Of a DNA stretch of 51,083 nt, positions 10,119 to 18,865 are shown piece by piece; the stretch's first letter is position 1; every line of letters starts with the position of its first letter. The DNA comes from a virus, in IMG/VR virus record IMGVR_UViG_3300042988_002169, positions 1 through 51,083 of that record; one strand, 5' to 3'. A model generated the notes under the pieces. It had not been told where the DNA came from, made no database searches, and was given only the letters and a program-made list of their open reading frames with translations. The translations under genes and the position numbers were made by a program.

Positions 10119-12151
10119 AAACGTATTTTACATATCATTTTTTAAATTATATATTAAATAATTATAAAATATATCAAGATTCTAATTTTATTCGAAAAAA
10201 TTTTACTAATTTATTAAATCAATTAAATGATAACTCATTATCTTTTTTATTAGATAAAGAGTTCATAACTATTAATCAATTTCCATTTTACGATTTTCAT
10301 TTTTTACGAGATAAACGAATAATTACAAATGAAAGTGTTTCTATTGCTTATGGTGTAAATGAATTTAGTATTCGTGAAACGGCATATGAACCGAAAAATT
10401 TAATTCCAAAAATCAATAATGATTATACATATATACTTAATAATTTAAAATATATTTATAAGTATATAAATCCATCATTTTATAAAATAAAATTACTTCA
10501 ATTATTCGAATTAAATTATACAACACCTGTTCTTAATAATTTATATTTTAAATATTTATCGCGCGCATATTATACAATAGATACAGACATATCCAAAAGT
10601 ATACAGAAATCTGCCGTTACATTAATTATTTTTGAAAAATTATTAGATAGATTATTTAGAAACTTTTTTATTGATTTAGAATCTACTATTTCACAAAAAA
10701 TAGATTTTATAAATAAACAAAACAATCTAGATTTAAATTTAACAAAGCTTAGTTTAATTAATAATATTAATTTAATTGAAGACACAAATTTTTCAAATCG
10801 TTTAACTTCATTATTGATTAAAACTATATTTGCAACCAGAGATTTAACTCAAGAATCAGAATATTATAGAATAGTATTAGATATCTTTAATCCACAGCAT
10901 ATAACATCTGAACAATTACAGACTTTATATACAAGTGCCGTTATACCAAATTTAGATAATAAAAATTTATTAGAGGATGGGTTGCCTTCATTTATAGATA
11001 ATAATTTAAATGTTGAAATAATAGATAAAAATAATGTTTTATCTATTAAAAAAATATATGAAATACGACAGATATTTATTAGTGAAGGACATACTACTCG
11101 AATAGAGAATTTATTTAAGCAATTTTTAACAACTTTAATAGATGAAAAATATTATAGATTTATAATTTATAATTTTAGAGAACATCTTCATAATTATTTA
11201 ACTGCACATTTTTCCTCTGCTGATTATAATTTAATCCCATCTACATATTTAGAACCAATTGATGAATTTATTATTTATTCTTTTATTCGTACTAGATTAA
11301 CAAATTTAAATCCACACATATTTAATCAATTAGAATATATATGTACGCAATTTAATACAGATGCCATACATTTTTTCAATTCTCATTTTTATATTTATAG
11401 TGAGTTTTTAAAAGAATTTAAAGATATCTTACAATTACCAGATAATTTAAATGATAGTGAAGTAGCAACTGCTAGTTTATTAAACGAGAATATTGAATAT
11501 ATTATTCTAAATTTAACATTAGATAATGAAATATCTCCATATAGTAATGGAAAGTCTAATCGAACAAAATTTTTTGAATTATTACGCGGTATTTCTGATG
11601 AATTAAGAATATCAGATGAAAGTAAAGATATTAAAGAATTAATAAATAATAAATTATTAGTTGAACATACTTGTTATTTACAGTTTACTGATTGGATAGA
11701 TAAATTTATTAATTCAGAATTATTTACAAATTATCTATTATTTGATTTTATTCCAGATTTAATTAATATATCAAAAGAAAATAATATTTCAGCAGAGCAT
11801 CAATTAATAGGAAAAATTGATATTATTAGAAAGTATATAAAAGCTTCGCTCATTGAAGGTTTTATGGATGGTGATCTATTTAAAGAAGAAATAAATAATA
11901 TAAAAAATATTGTATTATATAGTTTTGGTCATGATTTTGGAGATACTTTTTCTGGTTTACTAAAAAATGAAAATTTTGAAAATTTTGTTATAACAGAAAA
12001 CCATGAAAAATATATAGATAAAACTTTGGATTCATTTAAATCGTTTTCACCATTAGATATAGATATATATAGAGAAAATATCTATGATTTTTATATATCA
12101 TCGTTATTTTCAAATATACTTTTATCTGTTTTAAATCGTTACATGATCTGA
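10115..12151 (+). CDS. Unknown 678-aa protein, Asn/Ile/Tyr-rich
   Basis: The start overlaps the previous stop as ATGA, so translation is probably coupled. The protein is rich in Asn, Ile, Phe and Tyr, mostly predicted helical from its Leu/Ile spacing, with no signal peptide, Cys pairs or catalytic motif that I recognise. Its place between a baseplate-like protein and the portal-side genes suggests a virion or assembly protein. The gene is followed by a probable promoter, so it ends the upstream operon. Function unknown. Confidence 0.75.
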   Translation: MKTYFTYHFLNYILNNYKIYQDSNFIRKNFTNLLNQLNDNSLSFLLDKEFITINQFPFYDFHFLRDKRIITNESVSIAYGVNEFSIRETAYEPKNLIPKINNDYTYILNNLKYIYKYINPSFYKIKLLQLFELNYTTPVLNNLYFKYLSRAYYTIDTDISKSIQKSAVTLIIFEKLLDRLFRNFFIDLESTISQKIDFINKQNNLDLNLTKLSLINNINLIEDTNFSNRLTSLLIKTIFATRDLTQESEYYRIVLDIFNPQHITSEQLQTLYTSAVIPNLDNKNLLEDGLPSFIDNNLNVEIIDKNNVLSIKKIYEIRQIFISEGHTTRIENLFKQFLTTLIDEKYYRFIIYNFREHLHNYLTAHFSSADYNLIPSTYLEPIDEFIIYSFIRTRLTNLNPHIFNQLEYICTQFNTDAIHFFNSHFYIYSEFLKEFKDILQLPDNLNDSEVATASLLNENIEYIILNLTLDNEISPYSNGKSNRTKFFELLRGISDELRISDESKDIKELINNKLLVEHTCYLQFTDWIDKFINSELFTNYLLFDFIPDLINISKENNISAEHQLIGKIDIIRKYIKASLIEGFMDGDLFKEEINNIKNIVLYSFGHDFGDTFSGLLKNENFENFVITENHEKYIDKTLDSFKSFSPLDIDIYRENIYDFYISSLFSNILLSVLNRYMI

Positions 12152-12152
12152 A

Positions 12153-12169
12153 CCAGGAATATATAAATA
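12153..12169 (+). promoter_or_regulatory. Candidate late promoter (CCAGGAATATATAAATA)
   Basis: Contains TATAAATA at 12162-12169, identical to the T4 late consensus core, about 50 nt before the helicase GTG start. The 17-bp block recurs almost exactly at 23559-23575 in front of another plus-strand virion gene. No -35 element is evident. Confidence 0.5.
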
Positions 12170-12219
12170 TAATTTTATCAGATAGCTAATTTTAAACGAT
12201 AATTAAGGGCTATTTAATA

Positions 12220-14046
12220 GTGACACCAGAAACCTTCTTATTTAATCCAGTCTCATCGCAAAATTTACAAATTTTAGATGACAACGTAGGGATATACGAT
12301 ACATTTTTAAGTAAATTTTTAGATACGGATTTTTTTACAAAATTAATAAATGTAAGTTTATATCAAGCAGATTTTTCGGTACCTTTTACTACTCTAAAAG
12401 AATCAGATATCATTAAATTCATACGAGAATTTCTAATTGATATTGGTAATGAACTCAAGGTATCTACTAAATTACCTTCTAATATAAATATAAAAACTTA
12501 TCACTCATTTATTCAATTAGTAAAACAAATCCTACAAGCTAAAGAGGAAGTCACGTCACGATTAGTTAATTACGATAATGTCGAAAAACATTTTCAAAAT
12601 TTAGATCCTTCGACAGTAACATTAATTAATCAAGTAAAAAATGAAAGAATTACTGATTTAACACAATTTAGAGACCAATTAGAAGAAGTTTTAACAATAG
12701 TTGAATCATATAATCAATTAAAACTTATTAAAAGATCAGTTCTCAATCTAGATCAGGTTAAAATTGATAGTTATAAAACAGATGTTCCAGTTTTAAATTT
12801 AATAAAAAATTATAAGGATGCAGTTTTAGAAGCTTATAATGGTCTATCTAATCTAAAAGTTTTAGATAAACATGAGCAAGCGACAGATTATCTTATATTT
12901 AATAATAAGCAAAGTGTAGAGACAGTTATAGATCATATTAAAACATTTTTCTCTACAAAGTATTCAATATTTAAAACTGGATATGAACTTCTTGATACAC
13001 AATTGAGTGGTATTGAATCTTCTACAGTTACGATCATAACAGGTCCTAGTAATCATGCAAAGAGCTTGTTCATGTTGAACCTTATCCGTAATATGATCAT
13101 TGGAAACAAAGATCAATTGACGGAAAAAGATATGTTCCTAGTGATAACTTTAGAAGACGATATCAATAAACTACTTAGACGTATATTATCAGTTTTTGGT
13201 AATAACGATGCTAAAATAATTAAAAGATTATTTGTTAAAGCTTCAGAAATTTTTAAAGAAAAAACAGAAAGTAATATTAATGAATTAGAAAATATTCTTT
13301 CTGAGGTTATAACTCAATCTATTATTTCCGTTACAAATCAAACTTGTTCTTTAGTCATAAAACATTGTAATGAAAACACATTTTCTGTAGATGATCTCCG
13401 AAAACTTGTAGACAAACACAAGATGGAGGGTTATAACATAAAATGTATCGCAATTGATTATATTGATTGCATGGTTTCAAATTCTCTTAAGCATAGTAAT
13501 TATAATGATTATGATGCTCAAGGACAAATTGTACAAGATTTACGATTAACATCCAGAGTTTATACAGTTCCCGTTATAACGATAACACAAAATAGTAAGT
13601 TAGCTGAAAACTTTATGCAACCAATGAATAATAGCCTCATTGGTGATAGCTATAAGAAGGTAAGGTTCAGTGATACGATTATTATGATACGACAACGGGA
13701 AGATTTGGATTTAATTTCGGATATAGTTAAAAAAGATGTAATAAAAGCAGAAAACACATCAGTAATATCTGCATCTATATCAGATGTGTATTACAAAGAT
13801 ATTATTGCTTTTGAAGTTGCAATTACAAAAGCAAAAGAAGGATCAAGATCTCCGTCAAAATTTCATCTCTTTAGTAGAACAAATTTACGAATATATGATG
13901 AATTTGATAAGCTAAAAAATGATTTAACGGATATAGAAAATAATTCAATTAATTTATTACAAAAGATTGAAATTGCAGGATTTGGTAATGATATTTCAGC
14001 TTCTCTATTTGAAGATAATTTTATAGATGAAATATCTTTAGTTTAA
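12220..14046 (+). CDS. Replicative DNA helicase, DnaB/T4 gp41-like (608 aa)
   Basis: GTG start with AAGGG about 10 nt upstream. The C-terminal half is a RecA-like motor: the lead-in KTGYELLDTQLSG, Walker A GPSNHAKS near residue 275, FLVITLEDD, Walker B CIAIDYIDCM near 410, then VPVITITQNS (motif 3/sensor) and an arginine-containing FSDTIIMIRQRE segment. This order matches hexameric 5'-3' replicative helicases. The N-terminal 240 residues are helical and unlike the usual DnaB N domain, as in T4 gp41. The Walker A is atypical, with GPSNHAKS in place of GxxxxGK[ST]: Ala stands before Lys. The gene sits among virion genes rather than with the polymerase block, which is unusual. Confidence 0.85.
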   Translation: MTPETFLFNPVSSQNLQILDDNVGIYDTFLSKFLDTDFFTKLINVSLYQADFSVPFTTLKESDIIKFIREFLIDIGNELKVSTKLPSNINIKTYHSFIQLVKQILQAKEEVTSRLVNYDNVEKHFQNLDPSTVTLINQVKNERITDLTQFRDQLEEVLTIVESYNQLKLIKRSVLNLDQVKIDSYKTDVPVLNLIKNYKDAVLEAYNGLSNLKVLDKHEQATDYLIFNNKQSVETVIDHIKTFFSTKYSIFKTGYELLDTQLSGIESSTVTIITGPSNHAKSLFMLNLIRNMIIGNKDQLTEKDMFLVITLEDDINKLLRRILSVFGNNDAKIIKRLFVKASEIFKEKTESNINELENILSEVITQSIISVTNQTCSLVIKHCNENTFSVDDLRKLVDKHKMEGYNIKCIAIDYIDCMVSNSLKHSNYNDYDAQGQIVQDLRLTSRVYTVPVITITQNSKLAENFMQPMNNSLIGDSYKKVRFSDTIIMIRQREDLDLISDIVKKDVIKAENTSVISASISDVYYKDIIAFEVAITKAKEGSRSPSKFHLFSRTNLRIYDEFDKLKNDLTDIENNSINLLQKIEIAGFGNDISASLFEDNFIDEISLV

Positions 14047-14067
14047 TTTTTTCAACATAGGTGTTTT

Positions 14068-14274
14068 ATGTCTAGTATTACAGTTCAGGAATTTGTTGCT
14101 GAAGCAGTAAAAGAAGGTATTGCATTAGCTCCGATGGTTTATATGGAAGGTTTGGAGCAGAGTCTCCGAAGTGATGTTATTTTGACAGAAGCAGGTTCTG
14201 CTCAGAATTATTTACAGATGATGATTAATGAAGCTATTGAAAATGCTGAAACTGAAACTGAAGTAGAAGCATAA
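14068..14274 (+). CDS. Small acidic protein, unknown (68 aa)
   Basis: ATG preceded by AGGTG at good spacing, and followed closely by a strong terminator, so this is the last gene of the helicase operon. The product is helical and acidic, with the C-terminal tail ETETEVEA and the hydrophobic core IALAPMVYMEGL. No known domain recognised. Codon usage differs from its neighbours in favouring GAA/GCA/GTT, as in well expressed genes. Confidence 0.6.
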   Translation: MSSITVQEFVAEAVKEGIALAPMVYMEGLEQSLRSDVILTEAGSAQNYLQMMINEAIENAETETEVEA

Positions 14275-14295
14275 TAAATCTAAAAATATTTAAAT

Positions 14296-14334
14296 AAAAA
14301 GGTGACTGATATAATTAGTCACCTTTTTTATTTT
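14296..14334 (+). terminator. Intrinsic terminator
   Basis: AAAAAGGTGACT pairs with AGTCACCTTTTT around a 9-nt loop and runs into a long T tract (14324-14337). It separates the helicase operon from the portal operon. Confidence 0.9.
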
Positions 14335-14347
14335 TTTGGAGTTTTTT

Positions 14348-14662
14348 GTGTCTGAATATAATACTGATCTTGAACCGCTATTTACGATAATAAATATTCA
14401 ATATGAATTTAAAATAATTCCATTTATTAATAAACAACTCTCACAATATTCAGATCAAATATTAGTTAATCCTTCTGCAAAAAAAGAATTAGAAATATTT
14501 CTTAAAGCAATTGTAGAAGAAATAGTTAAAAAATTATTAAGTTCAACTTATATAAAAAAGATATATTCGAGATATCTTTCTGAAGAAGGTTTAAACTTAT
14601 TGATATTCTTTTTAGTTTTTGAAAAAGCAACAGAATATTTAAAAGAGAAAAATATTAAATGA
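14348..14662 (+). CDS. Unknown small protein upstream of portal (104 aa)
   Basis: I place the start at GTG 14348, since GGAG (14338-14341) is 6 nt upstream; an in-frame TTG at 14336 overlaps that RBS and is less likely. The product is helical, with a Lys/Glu-rich central segment and a hydrophobic LLIFFLVF stretch near the C-terminus that is too short and charged-flanked to be a confident membrane span. The end overlaps the portal start (ATGA), so the two are translationally coupled. T4 places small head genes near the portal, but no homology is recognised. Confidence 0.65.
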   Translation: MSEYNTDLEPLFTIINIQYEFKIIPFINKQLSQYSDQILVNPSAKKELEIFLKAIVEEIVKKLLSSTYIKKIYSRYLSEEGLNLLIFFLVFEKATEYLKEKNIK

Positions 14663-16800
14663 GTATATTTTCGAAAATCTTTGGAAAATCAGATAGCTCA
14701 TCTTTAATTGATAAATTAGATGGATTAATTGATCAATTACCTATTACTTCATATACATCTACTGATTCATATGATAATTTAGCATCAAGATCAATTAAAG
14801 AAGTTATTAAATATTCTGATGATCCTAAAGAAAATGAGAAAAATCAATCAGAAATTGAACAAATTTTTAATGGGATTACAGTTCCTAAGGAACGAATCAA
14901 TCGCTATTCTGTTTATGATGAATTATATAAAACTGTTTCTTTAATAAAACGTATATTTAGTGTATATACTGCTAATGTTTTTCAAAAAGATACAGTAACT
15001 AATAAAATATTATATATTCGAGATCGAACTAATTTAAAAGATGATACTGAAATAGAAGTTAATCGAAAAATAGCTAATTTAATAATTGACTATTATGGTT
15101 TAGATGAAAAGCTAAAACATTTTATAGGTCATAATGTATTTAAATATGGTGATTCTTTTATTGAAATTTTGGATTTAGATCAAATCACTATAAAATTTCC
15201 TGTTGTTAATAATAAATTAAAAAATGCTGCGAAATATAGTGCAAAAGAAAAAGCACAATTAGTTACAGAAGCTAGAGAATTAATAAATAATGGAAAAAAT
15301 CTATCAGAAGATAGGTTACTTGATTCACTATATGATAATTTAAAATCTAAAAATAAATATAGACAAACAAATTTAGATTCGCATATAAATGAATTTAGTC
15401 AATTATTTATAGAATTTAGTGATAATATAGAAAATTATTCAGATCTTGAATTTAATCAAAGTATTTTAGAAAGCGAAGATTTTTTAAACCTTAAGAATGA
15501 AAAACCTGAACTATTAGATGAAAATAAATTAAAAAGAATAGCTATAAGATTACATAAACCTCATAAAATAATTCCTTTAATAACACCTTATGGTAATATT
15601 TTAGGATTTATTGAAATGTCAGTTATTGAAAAGTCTATGTCTACTAATAATATTAGTAGATTTTTAGAAATTGCTGATAAAATTTCGTCAATAGTTGGGG
15701 AAGGAACTAAAGAATCGACCGATAGTTTAATTAATAAATTTGTCGATCATACTGTTAAAAAAGTTTTAGAAAAATATAAGATTACTAAATTAGACAATCA
15801 ATCATTTTCAGATTATGAGCAGTCAATTCGTAATACTTTAGATGATGATTTGTTTTATTCTTTAAAACAAGTTTATCTTAGTATTAATAAAGATAGCTTA
15901 TATAGAAATAAAGCTAAAATACGTTTTATTGAACCTAAAAATATTTTTTGGTTTAAAAGTCCTTCCAGCGAGTACTATCCATACGGCCAAAGTTTAATTG
16001 ATCCACTAGTTATTCCTGGTAAATTACTGACATTTACTCAATTAGCAAATGCAGTAATGAAATTATCTAGAGCTAGTTTAATACGTAAATGGACTGTTGA
16101 ATTAGGATCTAGAGAAGATAGTTCCGCATTACTTCAGAAATTAAAACGATCTTTTAAAAATCAACGTGTAACTGCTAGTGATTTAGGGTCGACCAAAGAT
16201 ATTGCCCAAATACTTAGTGATTTTAAAGACCTCGTCGTATTTACAAAGAGAGGCCAAACGTTCGTAGATGTAGATCTTAAAGAAATGGGAAATCCTCAAA
16301 TTAAAATTCAGGATTTAGAGGATCAACGTCGAGAATTAATGGCTCTTAGTGGAGTACCACCTACTTATCTTGGTTATCCAGATGCAGTAGATATGAGAGA
16401 GCAATTAATTCATGCTAATATATCTTTAGCTACTGAAGTATCTAATATACAACATAATTTTAATGAAAATATAAATGGCGTTATTGATAGGATATGCGAA
16501 ATATTTGATTTAGAAAAACCCTCTAAAACTATTGAAATTACTTTATTTCCTCCTACAGTACTCCAACTTCAAATGTTAGAGCTATCAATAACTTCCGTTA
16601 CAAATTTAATAAATATACTTTCAGAAATGAAATCGGTACATATTAACCCGATTACATTACTTAAAAAATACATTCCATTTATTGAATGGGATGAGATTGT
16701 TAAAGAAAGTGATATGTTAAATCAAAAAGAAAAGACAAAACTTGCAAACCAAACATTGGCTTCCATGGGAGGAGTACCTCCTGGTCCAGGTGGGTTATAA
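14659..16800 (+). CDS. Portal protein (T4 gp20-like, 713 aa)
   Basis: Features of gp20-type portals are visible in order: an N-terminal helical domain (SVYDELYKTVSLIKRIFSVY), the HNVFKYGDSFIEI wing strand, a long charged insertion, IRFIEPKNIFWFKSPSSEY, and the conserved ALSGVPPTYLGYPDAVDMRE block near residue 570, followed by helices (EVSNIQHNFNENINGVIDRI) forming stem and crown. It forms the dodecameric DNA channel at one capsid vertex and docks the terminase. The location immediately before the prohead-protease and capsid genes supports it. Residues about 190-300 look poorly conserved and charged. Confidence 0.9.
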   Translation: MSIFSKIFGKSDSSSLIDKLDGLIDQLPITSYTSTDSYDNLASRSIKEVIKYSDDPKENEKNQSEIEQIFNGITVPKERINRYSVYDELYKTVSLIKRIFSVYTANVFQKDTVTNKILYIRDRTNLKDDTEIEVNRKIANLIIDYYGLDEKLKHFIGHNVFKYGDSFIEILDLDQITIKFPVVNNKLKNAAKYSAKEKAQLVTEARELINNGKNLSEDRLLDSLYDNLKSKNKYRQTNLDSHINEFSQLFIEFSDNIENYSDLEFNQSILESEDFLNLKNEKPELLDENKLKRIAIRLHKPHKIIPLITPYGNILGFIEMSVIEKSMSTNNISRFLEIADKISSIVGEGTKESTDSLINKFVDHTVKKVLEKYKITKLDNQSFSDYEQSIRNTLDDDLFYSLKQVYLSINKDSLYRNKAKIRFIEPKNIFWFKSPSSEYYPYGQSLIDPLVIPGKLLTFTQLANAVMKLSRASLIRKWTVELGSREDSSALLQKLKRSFKNQRVTASDLGSTKDIAQILSDFKDLVVFTKRGQTFVDVDLKEMGNPQIKIQDLEDQRRELMALSGVPPTYLGYPDAVDMREQLIHANISLATEVSNIQHNFNENINGVIDRICEIFDLEKPSKTIEITLFPPTVLQLQMLELSITSVTNLINILSEMKSVHINPITLLKKYIPFIEWDEIVKESDMLNQKEKTKLANQTLASMGGVPPGPGGL

Positions 16801-16806
16801 AAAATT

Positions 16807-17478
16807 ATGTACACAGTTTATTTTAGAGATGTAATTTTTGAGCAAACAGACCCAGTTACTGGATACGAAGTGGATCCGAAAACTAATTTATTAGTAGATC
16901 CAGATACAAAATTATTATTCAATTCCCAGACTGGCGCATATTTTGATCCAAAAACTTTACAATTAATAGATCCTGCAACTGGTAAATTTATAGATCCAGA
17001 AACAGGAGAAACTGCAGAGCCAGTAAAAACACAAGATCAAGAACAGACTCCTCCAGTTGAAGATTTGAATCAACCCCCACCAGTTACTGTTGATCCAAGT
17101 CAGTTACAAAGTGATCCACAAACTGGACTATTATTAGATCCTAATACTAATACATATTACGATCCTCAGACATTACAACCTGTAGATCCGAATCAAGTAT
17201 TGGCAGACCAGCAACAACAAACTAATCTTGAAATTATAAAAAATGTTGAGAAATACATTATTTATAATAAATTACTTAATTTGAAAAATATTCTAGACAA
17301 TACTACATATAACAGTAAAAATCGAAAAGAATCTAACGATATAATTTATTATTTGACAATTCTTTTATCTTTTTATGATACATTTGATTATAATCAAGTC
17401 GTTCAAATTAGTAATTATTTAATTTCAAGGATTAATAGCCTTTTACAACCAGAAGAGACGCAATCAACTGATATATGA
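16807..17478 (+). CDS. DPxT-repeat protein between portal and prohead protease (223 aa)
   Basis: The N-terminal 120 residues are built from short repeats of the type (V/I/F)DPxTxxL: about seven or eight copies of DP[KDAENQ]T, often as DPxTG, split by a Pro/Gln-rich linker (residues about 70-95). The pattern resembles plakin-like DPxTG repeats and acidic turn repeats. The C-terminal 80 residues are helical. Position between portal and protease is where T4 has its small prohead-core genes (67/68), so a scaffold/core or capsid accessory role is plausible but not shown. Ends ATGA-coupled to the protease gene. Confidence 0.6.
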   Translation: MYTVYFRDVIFEQTDPVTGYEVDPKTNLLVDPDTKLLFNSQTGAYFDPKTLQLIDPATGKFIDPETGETAEPVKTQDQEQTPPVEDLNQPPPVTVDPSQLQSDPQTGLLLDPNTNTYYDPQTLQPVDPNQVLADQQQQTNLEIIKNVEKYIIYNKLLNLKNILDNTTYNSKNRKESNDIIYYLTILLSFYDTFDYNQVVQISNYLISRINSLLQPEETQSTDI

Positions 17479-18850
17479 TAAATAATATTCATCTTATTAT
17501 GGAAGATTGCACCGTGGCTAGAAATAGTCAAATGCATATTATCCATGAAGAAAAAATAAATTATAAAGATTCTCCCATTAATAAAGTAATTTTTAGAACT
17601 CGATTACAAACTGCAGAGGAAGTAAACGGTAATAATCGTTTTTATCCTAAAAATGTTTGTATGGAAATTGTAAATTCTCTTCGAGAGAAAGCAAAAGGGA
17701 GATCATTATTTCAAGAAATCGATTAATTTTTAGGTCGATGTAAAATTTTGTGAATTCGGTGAAACTCTTTTAAATAGAAGACAATACCGAGCCAAGCTTC
17801 TATTATTCAAAATAATAGTTGAAGGTGTAACGACTAATTGTACACTCAAGTGAGTGGAAGCGCAAAATAATTAATTATTATACCATTTTATATGGTATAT
17901 TGATTAATTAAAGAGATAGTCTACTCTATATAGTAATATATAGCTGGATATAATTCCGAATAAAGCGTAACGAACTTTATTGAATATAAGGCATCCTCTG
18001 ACTGTATCCGCACCTCAAGATGATAGTTTTAAGAAAAGAGCTGCTGTTGTTGAAATAAAAAATTGCGGTAGTTTGATTCGAAATATCTATATGGAAGGTA
18101 AAGATATTGTTGGGGAAATAGAAACTTTAAGTGGCTTGGTTATTTAAGGTCACTCTAAATTTTGTGAATTCGGTGGACGTCCCTATTATGGCTCCTAGTA
18201 GAGGATAATGCCGAGCTTTTTCCAAAATCTTTTTGATTTTAAAAAGTGTAACGACTAGAGAGAAATCTCGTAGACTGCAAGCTATCGGCAGTTGAAGCGC
18301 AAAATAACTTATTTTTTTGAATAAGTTAAAGAGATAGTCTGATCTGCATAGTTGATATGCAGCTGGGAATATATATTAACCTCATTTGCCTTCCTCCCAG
18401 ATGAGATATATTTTTCCGAATAAGAAGTAGCGATTCTTATTGAACATATATGTTAAAGGGCCAGACTTAGCAAATTTAATTAAGGAAGATAAAGCGAATA
18501 TCGGGTTTTCTTGGCGCGGCTTCGCAAATATAAAACCGAAGACAAATAATGGAATTATGGAGGTTGCTACTCCACTGCGTGCAATTACCTACGATATAGT
18601 AAGTAATCCGTCACATGGTAGCGCTAGAATTTTAAGTTTCTTAAACGAAAGTCAATCAATTGAGAATATAAGAGATCTTTTAGTATCAGAATCTAATGAT
18701 GAGATATTATTAGAATCGATGGATTCTATTATATTTGAAAGCGAAAACTATCATCTTCCAGATAGTTCAAAAGAAGAATGCTCTAAATATGTAAAGACTT
18801 TATTATTAGAACATTTTAATTCTTTAAAACTCTTCTCATTAAAAATCTAA
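17475..18850 (+). CDS. Prohead core protease (T4 gp21-like), split by two group I introns
   Basis: Three exons: 17475-17723, 17992-18136 and 18453-18850. Joined they give 792 nt, 263 aa, in one frame. Exon 1 ends with ...SLFQEID and exon 2 begins HPLTVSAPQDD; the His matches the catalytic His of gp21 (T4 has a similar LNHPP). Exon 2 ends ...IETLSG and, with one shared codon (T|TT, Phe), continues FKGPDLANLI in exon 3, where GFSWRGF carries the catalytic Ser (compare SSRG in T4 gp21). The enzyme cleaves scaffold and capsid proteins after [LI]xE during maturation. Unspliced message would stop within each intron, leaving non-functional fragments. The start is the ATGA overlap at 17475; ATG 17499 is an alternative. 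Neighbours: DPxT protein upstream, capsid downstream. Confidence 0.9.
17724..17991 (+). ncRNA. Group I intron 1 in prohead protease (268 nt, no ORF)
   Basis: P1 is exact: exon end AUCGAU (17718-17723) pairs with GUCGAU (17734-17739), with the expected U.G at the splice site. P4 is UCGGU (17756-17760) with ACCGA (17786-17790). P7 is GACUA (17832-17836) with UAGUC (17917-17921) inside the typical GTGTAACGACTA and AAGAGATAGTCT elements. A terminal hairpin AATAAAG/CTTTATT follows, and the intron ends in G (17991). The frame resumes exactly at the next base. Too short for a homing endonuclease gene. Confidence 0.92.
18137..18452 (+). ncRNA. Group I intron 2 in prohead protease (316 nt, no ORF)
   Basis: P1: exon end AGUGGCU (18130-18136) pairs with GGUCACU (18148-18154), again with a terminal U.G. 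P10: intron UUUAA (18143-18147) pairs with the first exon bases UUAAA. P4 is UCGGU (18170-18174) with GCCGA (18210-18214); P7 is GACUA (18253-18257) with UAGUC (18335-18339). The terminal hairpin AATAAGA/TTCTTATT precedes the final G (18452). Core segments are close copies of intron 1. An apparent TTG-start ORF at 18440 is just exon 3 read from inside the intron. Confidence 0.92.
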
Positions 18851-18865
18851 CTAGAGGTATTATAA

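Noticed and set aside
14336-14347. TTG start for the gene before the portal
   Set aside because: The TTG overlaps the GGAG ribosome-binding site that is correctly spaced for GTG 14348.
18440-18850. A separate TTG-started gene in the protease region
   Set aside because: The first codons are intron 2 sequence; the real exon begins at 18453 and joins in frame with exon 2.
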